The notes beneath the pieces are model-generated. The model searched no databases, was not told the origin of the DNA, and was given only the letters and a program-made list of their open reading frames with translations. Positions 40,829 through 48,980 of a DNA stretch of 50,718 nucleotides are shown here, piece after piece. Origin of the DNA: Sphingomonas echinoides ATCC 14820 (GTDB taxonomy: Bacteria; Pseudomonadota; Alphaproteobacteria; Sphingomonadales; Sphingomonadaceae); the NCBI RefSeq assembly GCF_000241465.1, contig NZ_JH584235.1:2323134-2373851 (forward strand), given 5' to 3'. The position numbers and the translations under genes were made by a program. Each line of letters opens with the position of its first letter. Positions within the stretch are counted from its first letter, which is position 1.

Positions 40829-41151
40829 TGGAGTAACTCCTTCTGGCATCCGGCACATCCCGGACACCACTCCCGATCCCCCTTCCCTCTTTCCCAGGGT
40901 GCCTTGAGACGATGCCGAAGGCCCCCATGGGTCATGCGTCAGCGAACCCGCGCGTAGCGGTCGGAACCAGCGGCCAGACTAATGGGGAAAGGTGTTGCGA
41001 ACCCGCCTAAGGTCGCCGTCATCGCGTTGGGGCGACCTGCCTAAAACCCGACGCGTTGGATGTAGCGCTCGAAGTACTGAACTTCGTTTCGGTCTTGCTT
41101 GGTGTCCCCCTCAAATCCTAAGCTGGTCATCAACCGATGGGGGAGCCGCGG
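40829..41151. promoter_or_regulatory. Divergent intergenic region with an 8-bp inverted repeat
   Basis: No gene is seen in these 323 bases. AGGTCGCC (41010-41017) and GGCGACCT (41031-41038) form an inverted repeat, each with GCCTAA close by (41005-41010 and 41039-41045). GCGAACCCGC occurs twice (about 40933 and 40997). It separates the minus-strand leading region from plus-strand genes and may hold promoters or a ParB-like binding site. Confidence 0.45.
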
Positions 41152-42513
41152 ATGACGGGCAGACGCGGACTATCACCCATCATTTTTGTCGGTCGTCCCG
41201 ACCTGATCGATCTCGCTGACGACGTCGAATACGAACATCTTGGCGATGCGCTGAATGAAGCAGCGAAGACGGCGACCGAGATTACAATACTCGGCGGCTT
41301 CTACAGTGTTGAACCGCTTATCGCGCTCTGTCGAAATGTACCCCCGGCAAAGCGGCGGACCTGCCGGATTAGGATCGCAGTTGGCCTCGACGCTGCCTCA
41401 TCCATTCCTAAGACGTGGGAGGACATGCGCCGGCTGAGGAAGGCTTTGATCGATCTGCGCTTCGTCGACCCTATTGTTTCAATCGTCGACAGCAAGCCGG
41501 TCCACTTCCACACCAAGCTCTACCGTTTTCTGCACACGACCCAACCAATGTGGTTTGTGGGTTCGGCGAATCCGGGCAGTAGCCGGCACGAGTTGATGGT
41601 GCGCTTTGCGGGACGGCACGACGCGCTATCCTCCTATGTCGCGGCCGCTTTCGCCAAAGCCGCTGATGTCAGCCGTACCAAGCCGACCAGCGGAATTGCT
41701 TCCTTGCGCGATTTCATCATGACCGGTGTCCTTTGTCACAAGCCGCCGGTCCACCGACTCTTCACCTTCAATGCATTCCACATCGAACCCGAGCATCGCG
41801 AACAGCTCGCTGCTGCGCTGGCGGGCTCGTCGGGGGTCAGCCATGCCAGCCCTGAAACCAAGGGATTCGGGTTTAATCTCAGGAGCGCCCTGCCCGAGGA
41901 TATGCAGGATGATCCGTTTATCGTCGGAGCCAAGGCCAGCCGCGTCCCTGTGGCGCGGTATTCGATCGACACGGTTTTTGGCCGGTGGATGCCCGATGCC
42001 TATGCCTCCCGCCTCAGACGTAAAGTTGCGCATGAAGAAGCCGCCCGAGCAGAGCGTCTGGTCCGTATCGGTCAGGCTCTACGGCCTCCGGAAGGACAGG
42101 CGGCCGTGCGGAACGCGCTTGAGGATCATGTGGTCTCCATGGGTTCGTTTCTCGAGAGGCAGGGGATTGACGCCAGGCCGATCTCAAACCGCGAAGCCCG
42201 CTTTGGCAAGTTCCTGGCGAATAGAGTTAGGAGCTTGACTGACCCGGACACTGTCCAGCGCTACGCTCGATCCGTTGTTATGACGGACATGCCGGATATT
42301 TGGGCCGATGGTACTGCGGTTGAGGATTTCATAGAATCCTTCTTCGATGATTTCGCCTATCGGGCGTCGGAAGCAACGCGTCCGATCATCGTGAAGTCGA
42401 TTCTCGAATGGCTCGATGACCCCAGTTTGGCGGCGTCGGTGGATTTTCGCGAAGCCATGGAGAGTGGTCTTATCGAGCAGCCGTGGGAGGACGACGATTG
42501 GTACCTGCCATGA
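41152..42513 (+). CDS. PLD-superfamily nuclease, single HKD motif
   Basis: 453 residues from the ATG at 41152 (GGGGGAG eight bases upstream). The N-terminal 200 residues form one phospholipase-D-like domain: ITILGGFYSVEPLIALC, then VHFHTKLYRFL with H120 and K122, then MWFVGSANPGSSRHELM (S138, N140). A single HxK with SxN implies action as a dimer, as in BfiI- and NgoFVII-like restriction nucleases. The remaining 250 residues are unrecognised. It is followed by a membrane protein on the same strand, so the pair may be a defence module. No methyltransferase is near. Confidence 0.72.
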   Translation: MTGRRGLSPIIFVGRPDLIDLADDVEYEHLGDALNEAAKTATEITILGGFYSVEPLIALCRNVPPAKRRTCRIRIAVGLDAASSIPKTWEDMRRLRKALIDLRFVDPIVSIVDSKPVHFHTKLYRFLHTTQPMWFVGSANPGSSRHELMVRFAGRHDALSSYVAAAFAKAADVSRTKPTSGIASLRDFIMTGVLCHKPPVHRLFTFNAFHIEPEHREQLAAALAGSSGVSHASPETKGFGFNLRSALPEDMQDDPFIVGAKASRVPVARYSIDTVFGRWMPDAYASRLRRKVAHEEAARAERLVRIGQALRPPEGQAAVRNALEDHVVSMGSFLERQGIDARPISNREARFGKFLANRVRSLTDPDTVQRYARSVVMTDMPDIWADGTAVEDFIESFFDDFAYRASEATRPIIVKSILEWLDDPSLAASVDFREAMESGLIEQPWEDDDWYLP

Positions 42514-42588
42514 TTTGCGGAGGCCTTTGATGCCTTTCCTCTCAGCCAACCATGTTGTGGTTCGGGGCGTCCAGTCCGGATCGGCGCG

Positions 42589-43770
42589 GTGGAGATGTTG
42601 AGCGCGGAAGACGTGTTCCTGCTCGTGCTCTCGGCGACCGCGTTCCTGGGCGTCGGTGCGTGGGGCTGGACAAAGCCGAAGCTGTGGCTGTGGCGCTGGG
42701 CCGACGTTGTCTATTATCCACTGGCGGCGCTTGGCATCGTGCTGCTTTTCCTCAGCAACGACATCAATCGGACCCTGCTCAAGATCGAAGCCAATCGGAC
42801 GGCCACAGAGGAGGCGTGGCGTGCGCGCGCCAATCCGCAGCCGAACGTTGAACTTCAGCCGACGCCGGCAGCCCTTTTATCGGCGCGGTTCGACTGGTTT
42901 GCGTCCGTGCGCAGCCTCGGCGAGGTCTGCGAGGGGAGCACGACGCCGGGCTGCGGGGCGCATAGCGAGCATGCCAGAGCGATCAAAGCGGTGTTCGGCG
43001 AATTCGCGATTCCCCTCACTGAGGACCCGGTCGCACTCGCTCGCGCGGAGGATCGCTTTTGCCGGGCCGGATTGGCGTATGTCGACAGGCTTGCGGAAGA
43101 TAGCAGCCTCTCGCTCGGTGCATTCGACAGGCTGAAGACCGCCCTTGGGCAATTGTCTAAGGGTGGTGATGAGGCAATGCTGAAAGCGGCACTGGCGCGC
43201 AATATCGCCCATGACCGCCAGATTTTCGACAGCATGTCTGATGCCCAAGAGCGCGCGATTGCCGAGCCGTTTATCAGCGTCCAATCGGAACACGCAGTCG
43301 TTCTGCTCGGACAGCTGAGCTGGTGTGCTAGCCGGGACGATCGGACCGCAGAGGGCCTGAAAACACTTGATGCCTGGCAGGCAGAGGAACAGAATCGGGC
43401 GCGCACCCGAGCGAAGTTCGCGCGCGATCTTCAGGCGGCTAAGGACAACAAGACGCCCACCCCGATCCAGCAGAACAGCCGGAAACTGCAGCAACAACTC
43501 TGGCCGTATATTCTCGTGCTCGCGCTCTCGATCAAATTCGGGAAGGCGATTTCAGCCGTGGCCGACGATCTCACCAAGGCCGCCAAGCGCCTCTTGCAGG
43601 TCGGCAAACGCGCCCGGCACCTGGTAGGCATAAGCGTCGCGAGATTGCGTCGCCGCCGCGAGACTCCCCCCGCAGTTGCGGCTCATTGCGGTGAGGATAC
43701 TGATCCTGCTCGAAGCGAGGAGGATCGATTGGCCACGGACCAACCAGAAGCACCCAAGCAGATTGGCTGA
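42589..43770 (+). CDS. Membrane protein, possible partner of the PLD nuclease
   Basis: 393 residues (GTG at 42589; an ATG at 42595 is also possible). Two N-terminal transmembrane helices (VFLLVLSATAFLGVGAWGW and YYPLAALGIVLLFL) are followed by about 240 cytoplasmic or periplasmic helical residues and a third hydrophobic segment near 305 (LWPYILVLALSIKFG), then a basic, disordered tail. The pattern of cysteines (CEGSTTPGCG, C in WCASR) is notable. No family recognised. It begins 75 bp after the PLD gene on the same strand. Confidence 0.6.
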   Translation: MEMLSAEDVFLLVLSATAFLGVGAWGWTKPKLWLWRWADVVYYPLAALGIVLLFLSNDINRTLLKIEANRTATEEAWRARANPQPNVELQPTPAALLSARFDWFASVRSLGEVCEGSTTPGCGAHSEHARAIKAVFGEFAIPLTEDPVALARAEDRFCRAGLAYVDRLAEDSSLSLGAFDRLKTALGQLSKGGDEAMLKAALARNIAHDRQIFDSMSDAQERAIAEPFISVQSEHAVVLLGQLSWCASRDDRTAEGLKTLDAWQAEEQNRARTRAKFARDLQAAKDNKTPTPIQQNSRKLQQQLWPYILVLALSIKFGKAISAVADDLTKAAKRLLQVGKRARHLVGISVARLRRRRETPPAVAAHCGEDTDPARSEEDRLATDQPEAPKQIG

Positions 43771-43813
43771 TGGCGAGCTATTAGAGCCACTCGACGCACG
43801 AAAGCGCAAACCG

Positions 43814-44551
43814 TCACCGAAGGGTTCGACGGAAGAAAGCCAGCATTTCACGCCAACCGTGCTCTGCCGCCGTCTCGTCATAGACGGGGAAGTCGGGCTT
43901 CATCCATCCGTGCGCGGCAGGGTATGTCTCGCTGCGATAGCTGACGCCTGCCTCGTTCAGAGCGTGCTCGAATTGCTCCGCCATCGCGGGCGGATAACTG
44001 CCGTCATTCTCGGCCACAGCGATGTAGAGTTCCGCGTCCAGGCGGGTTGCATAGGAGTGTGGGCTGTCGGGGGCCTCGGTTGCCAGATTGCCGCCGTGGA
44101 AGCTCGCGACCGCGGCGAAGCGATCGGGTCGGGTGCCAGCTGCTGCGATGGCCATACCGCCTCCCATGCAGAAGCCGACGGCGCCGACCTTAACACCCGC
44201 GACCTCCGTGCGGCTGTCGAGAAAAGCGAGGAGCGCATCGGTGTCCTCAGCGGACCTCGCATTACCTGTCGTTGCCATGAGTGGGCCAAGGATCGCCTTT
44301 ACATCGCCCTTGAACACCTCCTTGGGGTCAAGCGGGCCATAAGGCCCATAGCGATAGAAAAGATCAGGCAGCAGCACGACGAAGCCCGCTTCCGATAAGC
44401 GCGCCGCCATCGCGAGCGTAGCCGGCCGGATGCTGCCGGCGTCCATGTAAAATATGATGGCGGGTGCCGGGGTCCCATCGTCAGCCGTAAACAGGTCGAC
44501 CGACATTTCGCCGCTGCGAGTCGTGATTATTGCCTGCTCATGAGCCATCAT
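43814..44551 (-). CDS. Dienelactone hydrolase family protein
   Basis: 245 residues (two adjacent ATGs at 44551 and 44548; AGGA upstream). An alpha/beta hydrolase with a cysteine nucleophile: VGAVGFCMGGGMAIAAAG (C128), acid in VAENDGSYPP, His in YPAAHGWMKPDF. Dienelactone hydrolases open lactone rings in chloroaromatic breakdown, but many members act on other esters. No other catabolic genes are nearby, so the substrate cannot be named. It looks like an isolated cargo gene between defence genes and the helicase fragment. Confidence 0.85.
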   Translation of the reverse strand: MMAHEQAIITTRSGEMSVDLFTADDGTPAPAIIFYMDAGSIRPATLAMAARLSEAGFVVLLPDLFYRYGPYGPLDPKEVFKGDVKAILGPLMATTGNARSAEDTDALLAFLDSRTEVAGVKVGAVGFCMGGGMAIAAAGTRPDRFAAVASFHGGNLATEAPDSPHSYATRLDAELYIAVAENDGSYPPAMAEQFEHALNEAGVSYRSETYPAAHGWMKPDFPVYDETAAEHGWREMLAFFRRTLR

Positions 44552-44653
44552 CTTTAGTCCTGAGTTGGTCGGGCGAACTGCCAGCGCCGGTGGACTTATT
44601 TCTTAGGGATGCGAGAGGCTCGGGAAAGCGGAAAGTCGCTGCCGTCTCATGGA

Positions 44654-46958
44654 TCAGCCGCCTGCGGACATGACACAAGTGAGAATTTCCGTCGCGGTCG
44701 GCACTGGAAGGAAGACGCGGGTGCGGTACTGGATAACTTCGGTAAAGCAGCCGATCGACTTGAGCCATGGGATCTGTTGTGACGGCGCGCCGACCAGCTC
44801 AATCCGGGGGGTACCGTTCACCAGAGCACGCCTGATGGTCATCGGGAAGGGTCGCGAGAGATCGACGGCGCGGCCGGAAAAGGCGGATTTGACGATGTCC
44901 TGCGGTGGCAGGTTCTCCGCCCGGTCGATGCCCAGTTTGGTGAAGAGCTGAACGACATGCTCGTCGAAGACGAGACGACCGAGCCAGCTATTGCCGGCCT
45001 TGTCGGCGATGCGGTTCACGACCAGATGATCACTCGGCAGCGCGGACCAGATCGGGAGCAGGAGGCCCGTGGCGAGACGAACCGTCTCGGTGTCGATCTT
45101 GTTCGCCGCTTCCTCGGCCTCCTCGCGCCATTTCGCGGAAAAGACAGCTCGGTCGAGCAGGGTCCAAGCGCTTTCGAACAGCTCGTGCTCGCGCATATAT
45201 TCACGCCGCGTCGGCCGCATCAACTCGACGCGCGGGATCGGCGTTCCCTCCTTCTCCTCCATGAGAGCGCGGGCCTTTGTCTGGAGGGCCACCTTTCCGG
45301 ATTTGGTATTGATAAGAAATTCGGCCGTCGCGTCGTTGTCGGCGATATGCAGGATCCGCTCGAGCGAGACCGGCACACGTCGATGTTCGATCTCGATCGT
45401 CAGCAAGTGCGATGTTGCACCGCTGACCGGATCAGTGCGCAGCAACGTGTCCTCGATCAGAGTGGCCTTATCGACAAGGATGGTTTCGACCCCGACGTCG
45501 AGGCGACCCGCCTCGCGCGCGGCCGAGACGCGGGTCTCCACGAGCGAGAGGAACTCGTCGAAGATCTTGTTTTGCAAACCGATCGGCAAAGCGAGGATGC
45601 GGTTGAGCCATCGCTGAATAGGCGGCAGCTCGTCCTTCATCACCCCATCCTTGTCGCATAATTCGAGGCCGGTCCGGCTTTCGAATTCGGCATGGCTGAC
45701 GCTTGTGAGCTTGCCCCCGACCAACAGGTGGAACCAGCTCACGAGCGCCGCACAGGCATATTCGCTCTCGAGATTGTCGGCAGGATCGAACAGGTTCTGG
45801 CCGCCTGTCTGTCTCTGCCCGCGTGTGAGGGCTCCAAGGCTGTCCAGCCGGCGAGCGATCGTGCTCGTAAAGCGAAGCTCGCCTTTGCAGTCTGTCGTAA
45901 CCGGCCTGAACAACGGGGTGCTGGCCTGGTGCGTCCGATGGGTACGGCCAAGACCCTGGATCGCGCGATCGGCGCGCCAGCCTGGCTCGAGCAAGAGATG
46001 CACCCTTTGCTCCTGGTTCACGACGTCCTTGGACGCGTGATAGGATCGCCCGGTCCCCCCGGCATCCGAGAAGACGAGCATCCGTTTACGGCCCTCCATG
46101 AAAGCCGCGGCCTCGGCTTGGCTGGTCCGCGTCGATCGGGTCTCAAGCTTCTGGCGGCCGCCGGCCGACGAAATCAGACGCTTGGTGCGCCCCGTCACTT
46201 CGGCGACGCGGTCGTGACCGAAATGCTCGAGGAGGCCGTCCAGCGCGGACATGATCGGCGGGAGTGCGCAGAGCTGCTCGATGAGTTGGTCGCGCGCGGC
46301 CTCGGCCTCGGGATTGTAGACCGGGTTGCCATCTTCGTCCTCCATCGGGACCGACCGCGGGGTGCCGGTATCATCGGTGAAGACGCGCATCTGCCGGGTG
46401 GGGAACGCCCGCTCGAGATAATCTATGACATATTCGCGAGGCGACAGATCAATCTCCAGGTCCGCCCGCTCGTCGGGGCTGAGCGCGCCTAGCCGGCGGT
46501 CGAGGATCGATTCTGCTGTCGTCACCAGTTGCATCACCACCGATTGCCCGCTCTCGAGATGGTGCTGAGCGGCAGCAATGACGGTCGGCAGCTTCATCGA
46601 GAGCAGAACCTGGCCGAAGAACCGCTGTTTAGTCGACTCGAAGCGGGAGCGAGCAGAGGCTTTGGCGCCGCTATTCAGCGTCGCGTTCTCCAGGCCGTCG
46701 ACGACAGCCGTCAGTTCGAGGGCCTTTTCCATATTCTGATGGATGATCGACCAGGCATCCGCATAGGTGTCGTAGATCTCGATCTGGGCCGGCGTCAGCT
46801 CGTGCCTGAGAATGTCATATTCGACACCGGCGAAGCTGAGCGCGCGCGCCATGTAGAGGCCTGTCGCCTTCAGGTCGCGAGCGACCAGCTCCATGGCCGC
46901 GATACCGCCCTTTCGGATGCTGCTGATGAACTGCTCACGGTCGGGAAAAGCCGTTTCT
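44654..46958 (-). pseudogene. Strawberry-notch-like helicase, 3' fragment cut by a Tn3 element
   Basis: About 768 residues of the C-terminal half of a plasmid strawberry-notch (SBNO) NTPase remain. Helicase_C_4 features are plain: MLVFSDAGGTGRSYHASKDV, VHLLLEPGWRADRAIQGLGR, THRTHQASTP. The N-terminal DEAD-type ATPase half is missing. Native coding begins at TAFPDREQFISSIRKGG; the open frame upstream to 47002 (MMLSVRFWAF) reads into the transposon repeat. The insertion lies between 46958 and 46959, and the lost part should lie beyond the far end of the transposon. Confidence 0.85.
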
Positions 46959-46996
46959 GGGGACCGGTGAGAAAAGGCCCAAAAACGTACGCTAAG
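46959..46996. repeat. Tn3-family 38-bp terminal inverted repeat
   Basis: It starts GGGGACCGGTGAGAAAA and ends ACGTACGCTAAG: exactly 38 bp, with the GGGG start and the GCTAAG end of Tn3/Tn21-type repeats. The mate is beyond the window. Confidence 0.85.
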
Positions 46997-47010
46997 CATC
47001 ACGTCCAGCC

Positions 47011-48222
47011 TCAGCGGCTGCGGTGGCCAATGCTTCCCCCTCCGGCCGCCACCAGTGCGACGACACCCGACAGGATGTATGCGATGAGGACACGCGCTGG
47101 TCCAAGCAGGCCGCCAATTGCAAACCCGCTACCCTCGCTGATGCGGGTTCCAGCACCATAAAGCGCGGCGGCGCGGCCGTGGAGCTCGGGCCTCACAGTG
47201 GTATGTAGGATCGTGCGAACCGATACGTTGTAGATGGCATTGCCCGCACCGCCGATGAGGAACGCCATGGCGACGACCGCCAGGGGAAGCGATGGGGCGA
47301 GCGCACCGGTCAGACCTATTGCCAGAAATGAAGCCGCGATGCTTCCCAGTCCGACAAGGGCCGTCCAGCGGGCGTTACGTTCGACATAGCCACCCGCGGC
47401 CCATGCAGAGATGAGATAGGCTCCTGCCCAGACGGCAATGAACGCCCCGTATGCGAACGGACCTCGGCTGAGAACGTTGGTTACGAGAAACACATAGACA
47501 CCGTCCGCAATCGCGAGCGCCATAATAACGACCCAGAAACTGGCGAGCAGAAGCATGATGCGTCGCTGGCGGGCAATCGGCGCATAGCCCCGGAACACGG
47601 CCACCGGCGTCCAGCCAGGATTGTCGGCATCGGGTGCGCCCGGCCGGCTGAGGTGGGAGAGTACGATGACGAGCCCAAGCAGCAGGAAGCTGGCTGCGTC
47701 GAAGAGAAGCGCAACTGCGGTACCGCCGGACGCGACCAGCAGCCCACCCGCGAGCGGCCCGAACACGGAGCCGCCGCCACTCGCGAACTCGGTCGCGGCA
47801 TTAACGCGGGCAACCGAAAGCCCGGCCGGCCGGCCCACGATCGGTACCAGCGTGAACGTCGCGGCACCGCTAAACGCGAACAGGAAGCTGAGCATGGCCG
47901 CGCCGGTGAGCGCTGCGGTCACGCCTCCTGTGAACGCGATCACGCCCGAGACGAACGCCTGCGCCAACGAGGTCGCGGCGAGGATTTTTGCAGCATCGTG
48001 GTGATCGACCAGCTTGCCCGCGTACGGCGCGACCAAAGCACCGGGCAGCAGAAGCGCAATCAGCAGGGCTGCTATTTGCGGACCAGAGCCGGCCGGAGCT
48101 ACCCGGAACACGAGCGCCACCTGCGTAATCTCATCGCCGATGGTGGATGCGAGAAGCACACCGAAGAGGAGACGTTCAAACCCTGGGCGAAGCGCAATTG
48201 TCTCAGAGATCGGTTGGCTCAC
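47011..48222 (-). CDS. MFS exporter, transposon cargo
   Basis: 403 residues with about 10-12 transmembrane helices (FGVLLASTIGDEITQVALVF, IAALLIALLLPGALVAPYAG, AAMLSFLFAFSGAATFTLVP, ASFLLLGLVIVLSHL). It resembles the enterobactin-exporter/MFS_3 type of drug or metabolite exporters. The GTG start overlaps the resolvase stop as GTGA, so it is co-expressed with the resolvase. It is likely the passenger gene of the Tn3 element; the substrate is unknown. Confidence 0.85.
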   Translation of the reverse strand: MSQPISETIALRPGFERLLFGVLLASTIGDEITQVALVFRVAPAGSGPQIAALLIALLLPGALVAPYAGKLVDHHDAAKILAATSLAQAFVSGVIAFTGGVTAALTGAAMLSFLFAFSGAATFTLVPIVGRPAGLSVARVNAATEFASGGGSVFGPLAGGLLVASGGTAVALLFDAASFLLLGLVIVLSHLSRPGAPDADNPGWTPVAVFRGYAPIARQRRIMLLLASFWVVIMALAIADGVYVFLVTNVLSRGPFAYGAFIAVWAGAYLISAWAAGGYVERNARWTALVGLGSIAASFLAIGLTGALAPSLPLAVVAMAFLIGGAGNAIYNVSVRTILHTTVRPELHGRAAALYGAGTRISEGSGFAIGGLLGPARVLIAYILSGVVALVAAGGGSIGHRSR

Positions 48223-48851
48223 GACGTGCGGTTTCGTCGAGCAAGCAGCTTCTCACCGTCCGGTCTAATCCGCCCATCGGGCGTGACATGCCGGTAGAGC
48301 GTCTGCCGAGTGACGCCCAACTCGGCACATAGCTCGGCAACTTTGGTTTCAGGCTTTCCCATAGCCGCCTGTGCAAGCCGTAGCTTGGCCGGTGTCATCT
48401 TAAACGGTCGTCCGCCCTGCCGGCCGCGGGCACGCGCGGACGCGAGCCCCGCCTTGGTGCGTTCGACGATCAACTCGCGCTCGAACTCCGCCAGCCCTGC
48501 GAAGATGGCGAAGATCAGTCGGCCGTTTGCGGTGGTGGTATCGATCGAAGCACCTTCACCAGTCAGCACCTTTAGTCCGACTCCGCGTTTGGTGAGGTCG
48601 CCGACTGTGTTCACCAAATGCCGCAAATCGCGCCCGAGCCGGTCGAGCTTCCAAATGACGAGTGTATCGCCAGAGCGCAGCGCCTTGAGACCGGCCGCAA
48701 GCCCGGGACGATCATCGCGGCGGCCTGAAGCCGTATCCTGATAGATGTGGTCGGGATCGACGCCAGCCACCAGCAGGGCATCGCGCTGCAAGTCGTGGAG
48801 CTGGCTGCCGTCGGCTTTCGAGACCCGCGCGTAGCCGATGAGTGTTGTCAC
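48219..48851 (-). CDS. tnpR: Serine resolvase (TnpR-type)
   Basis: 210 residues from a GTG at 48851. TLIGYARVSKADGSQ holds the catalytic serine; IYQDTASGRRDDRPGL, DTLVIWKLDRLGRDLRHLVN, GEGASIDTTTANGRLIFAIF and LAEFERELIVERTKAGLA are the family blocks. The C-terminal helix-turn-helix (KVAELCAELGVTRQTLYRHV) binds res. Resolvases separate the two copies in a cointegrate. It is divergent from tnpA, with res between them. Confidence 0.92.
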   Translation of the reverse strand: MTTLIGYARVSKADGSQLHDLQRDALLVAGVDPDHIYQDTASGRRDDRPGLAAGLKALRSGDTLVIWKLDRLGRDLRHLVNTVGDLTKRGVGLKVLTGEGASIDTTTANGRLIFAIFAGLAEFERELIVERTKAGLASARARGRQGGRPFKMTPAKLRLAQAAMGKPETKVAELCAELGVTRQTLYRHVTPDGRIRPDGEKLLARRNRTS

Positions 48852-48980
48852 ATATACGTCCGTCTGCGTGACGGAGCGGCATTGCCCGTCGATCGATCGC
48901 CATAATGTCACATAACCCGTATTGTGGTCTACGCTCCGTGAACAGGGCCGCTTCCCTGTTGCGTGACGAACAGGAAGCCG
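48846..48980. promoter_or_regulatory. Candidate res site between tnpR and tnpA
   Basis: TGTCACATA occurs at 48846-48854 and again at 48906-48914, each followed by a CG-containing half-site (TACG and ACCCG). A 130-bp gap between divergent tnpR and tnpA is where Tn3-family res sites and both promoters lie. Confidence 0.5.

Noticed and set aside
39698..40957. 419-codon plus-strand frame opposite the ParB-like gene
   Set aside because: Antisense to the ParB domain and helix-turn-helix; no ribosome site and no recognisable protein.
40870..41000. Fourth copy of the structured leading-region element before the ParB-like gene
   Set aside because: Only a CCGC-GCGTA-GCGG hairpin and a seven-base CTTTCCC/GGGAAAG pair are present; no long outer stem or shared blocks.
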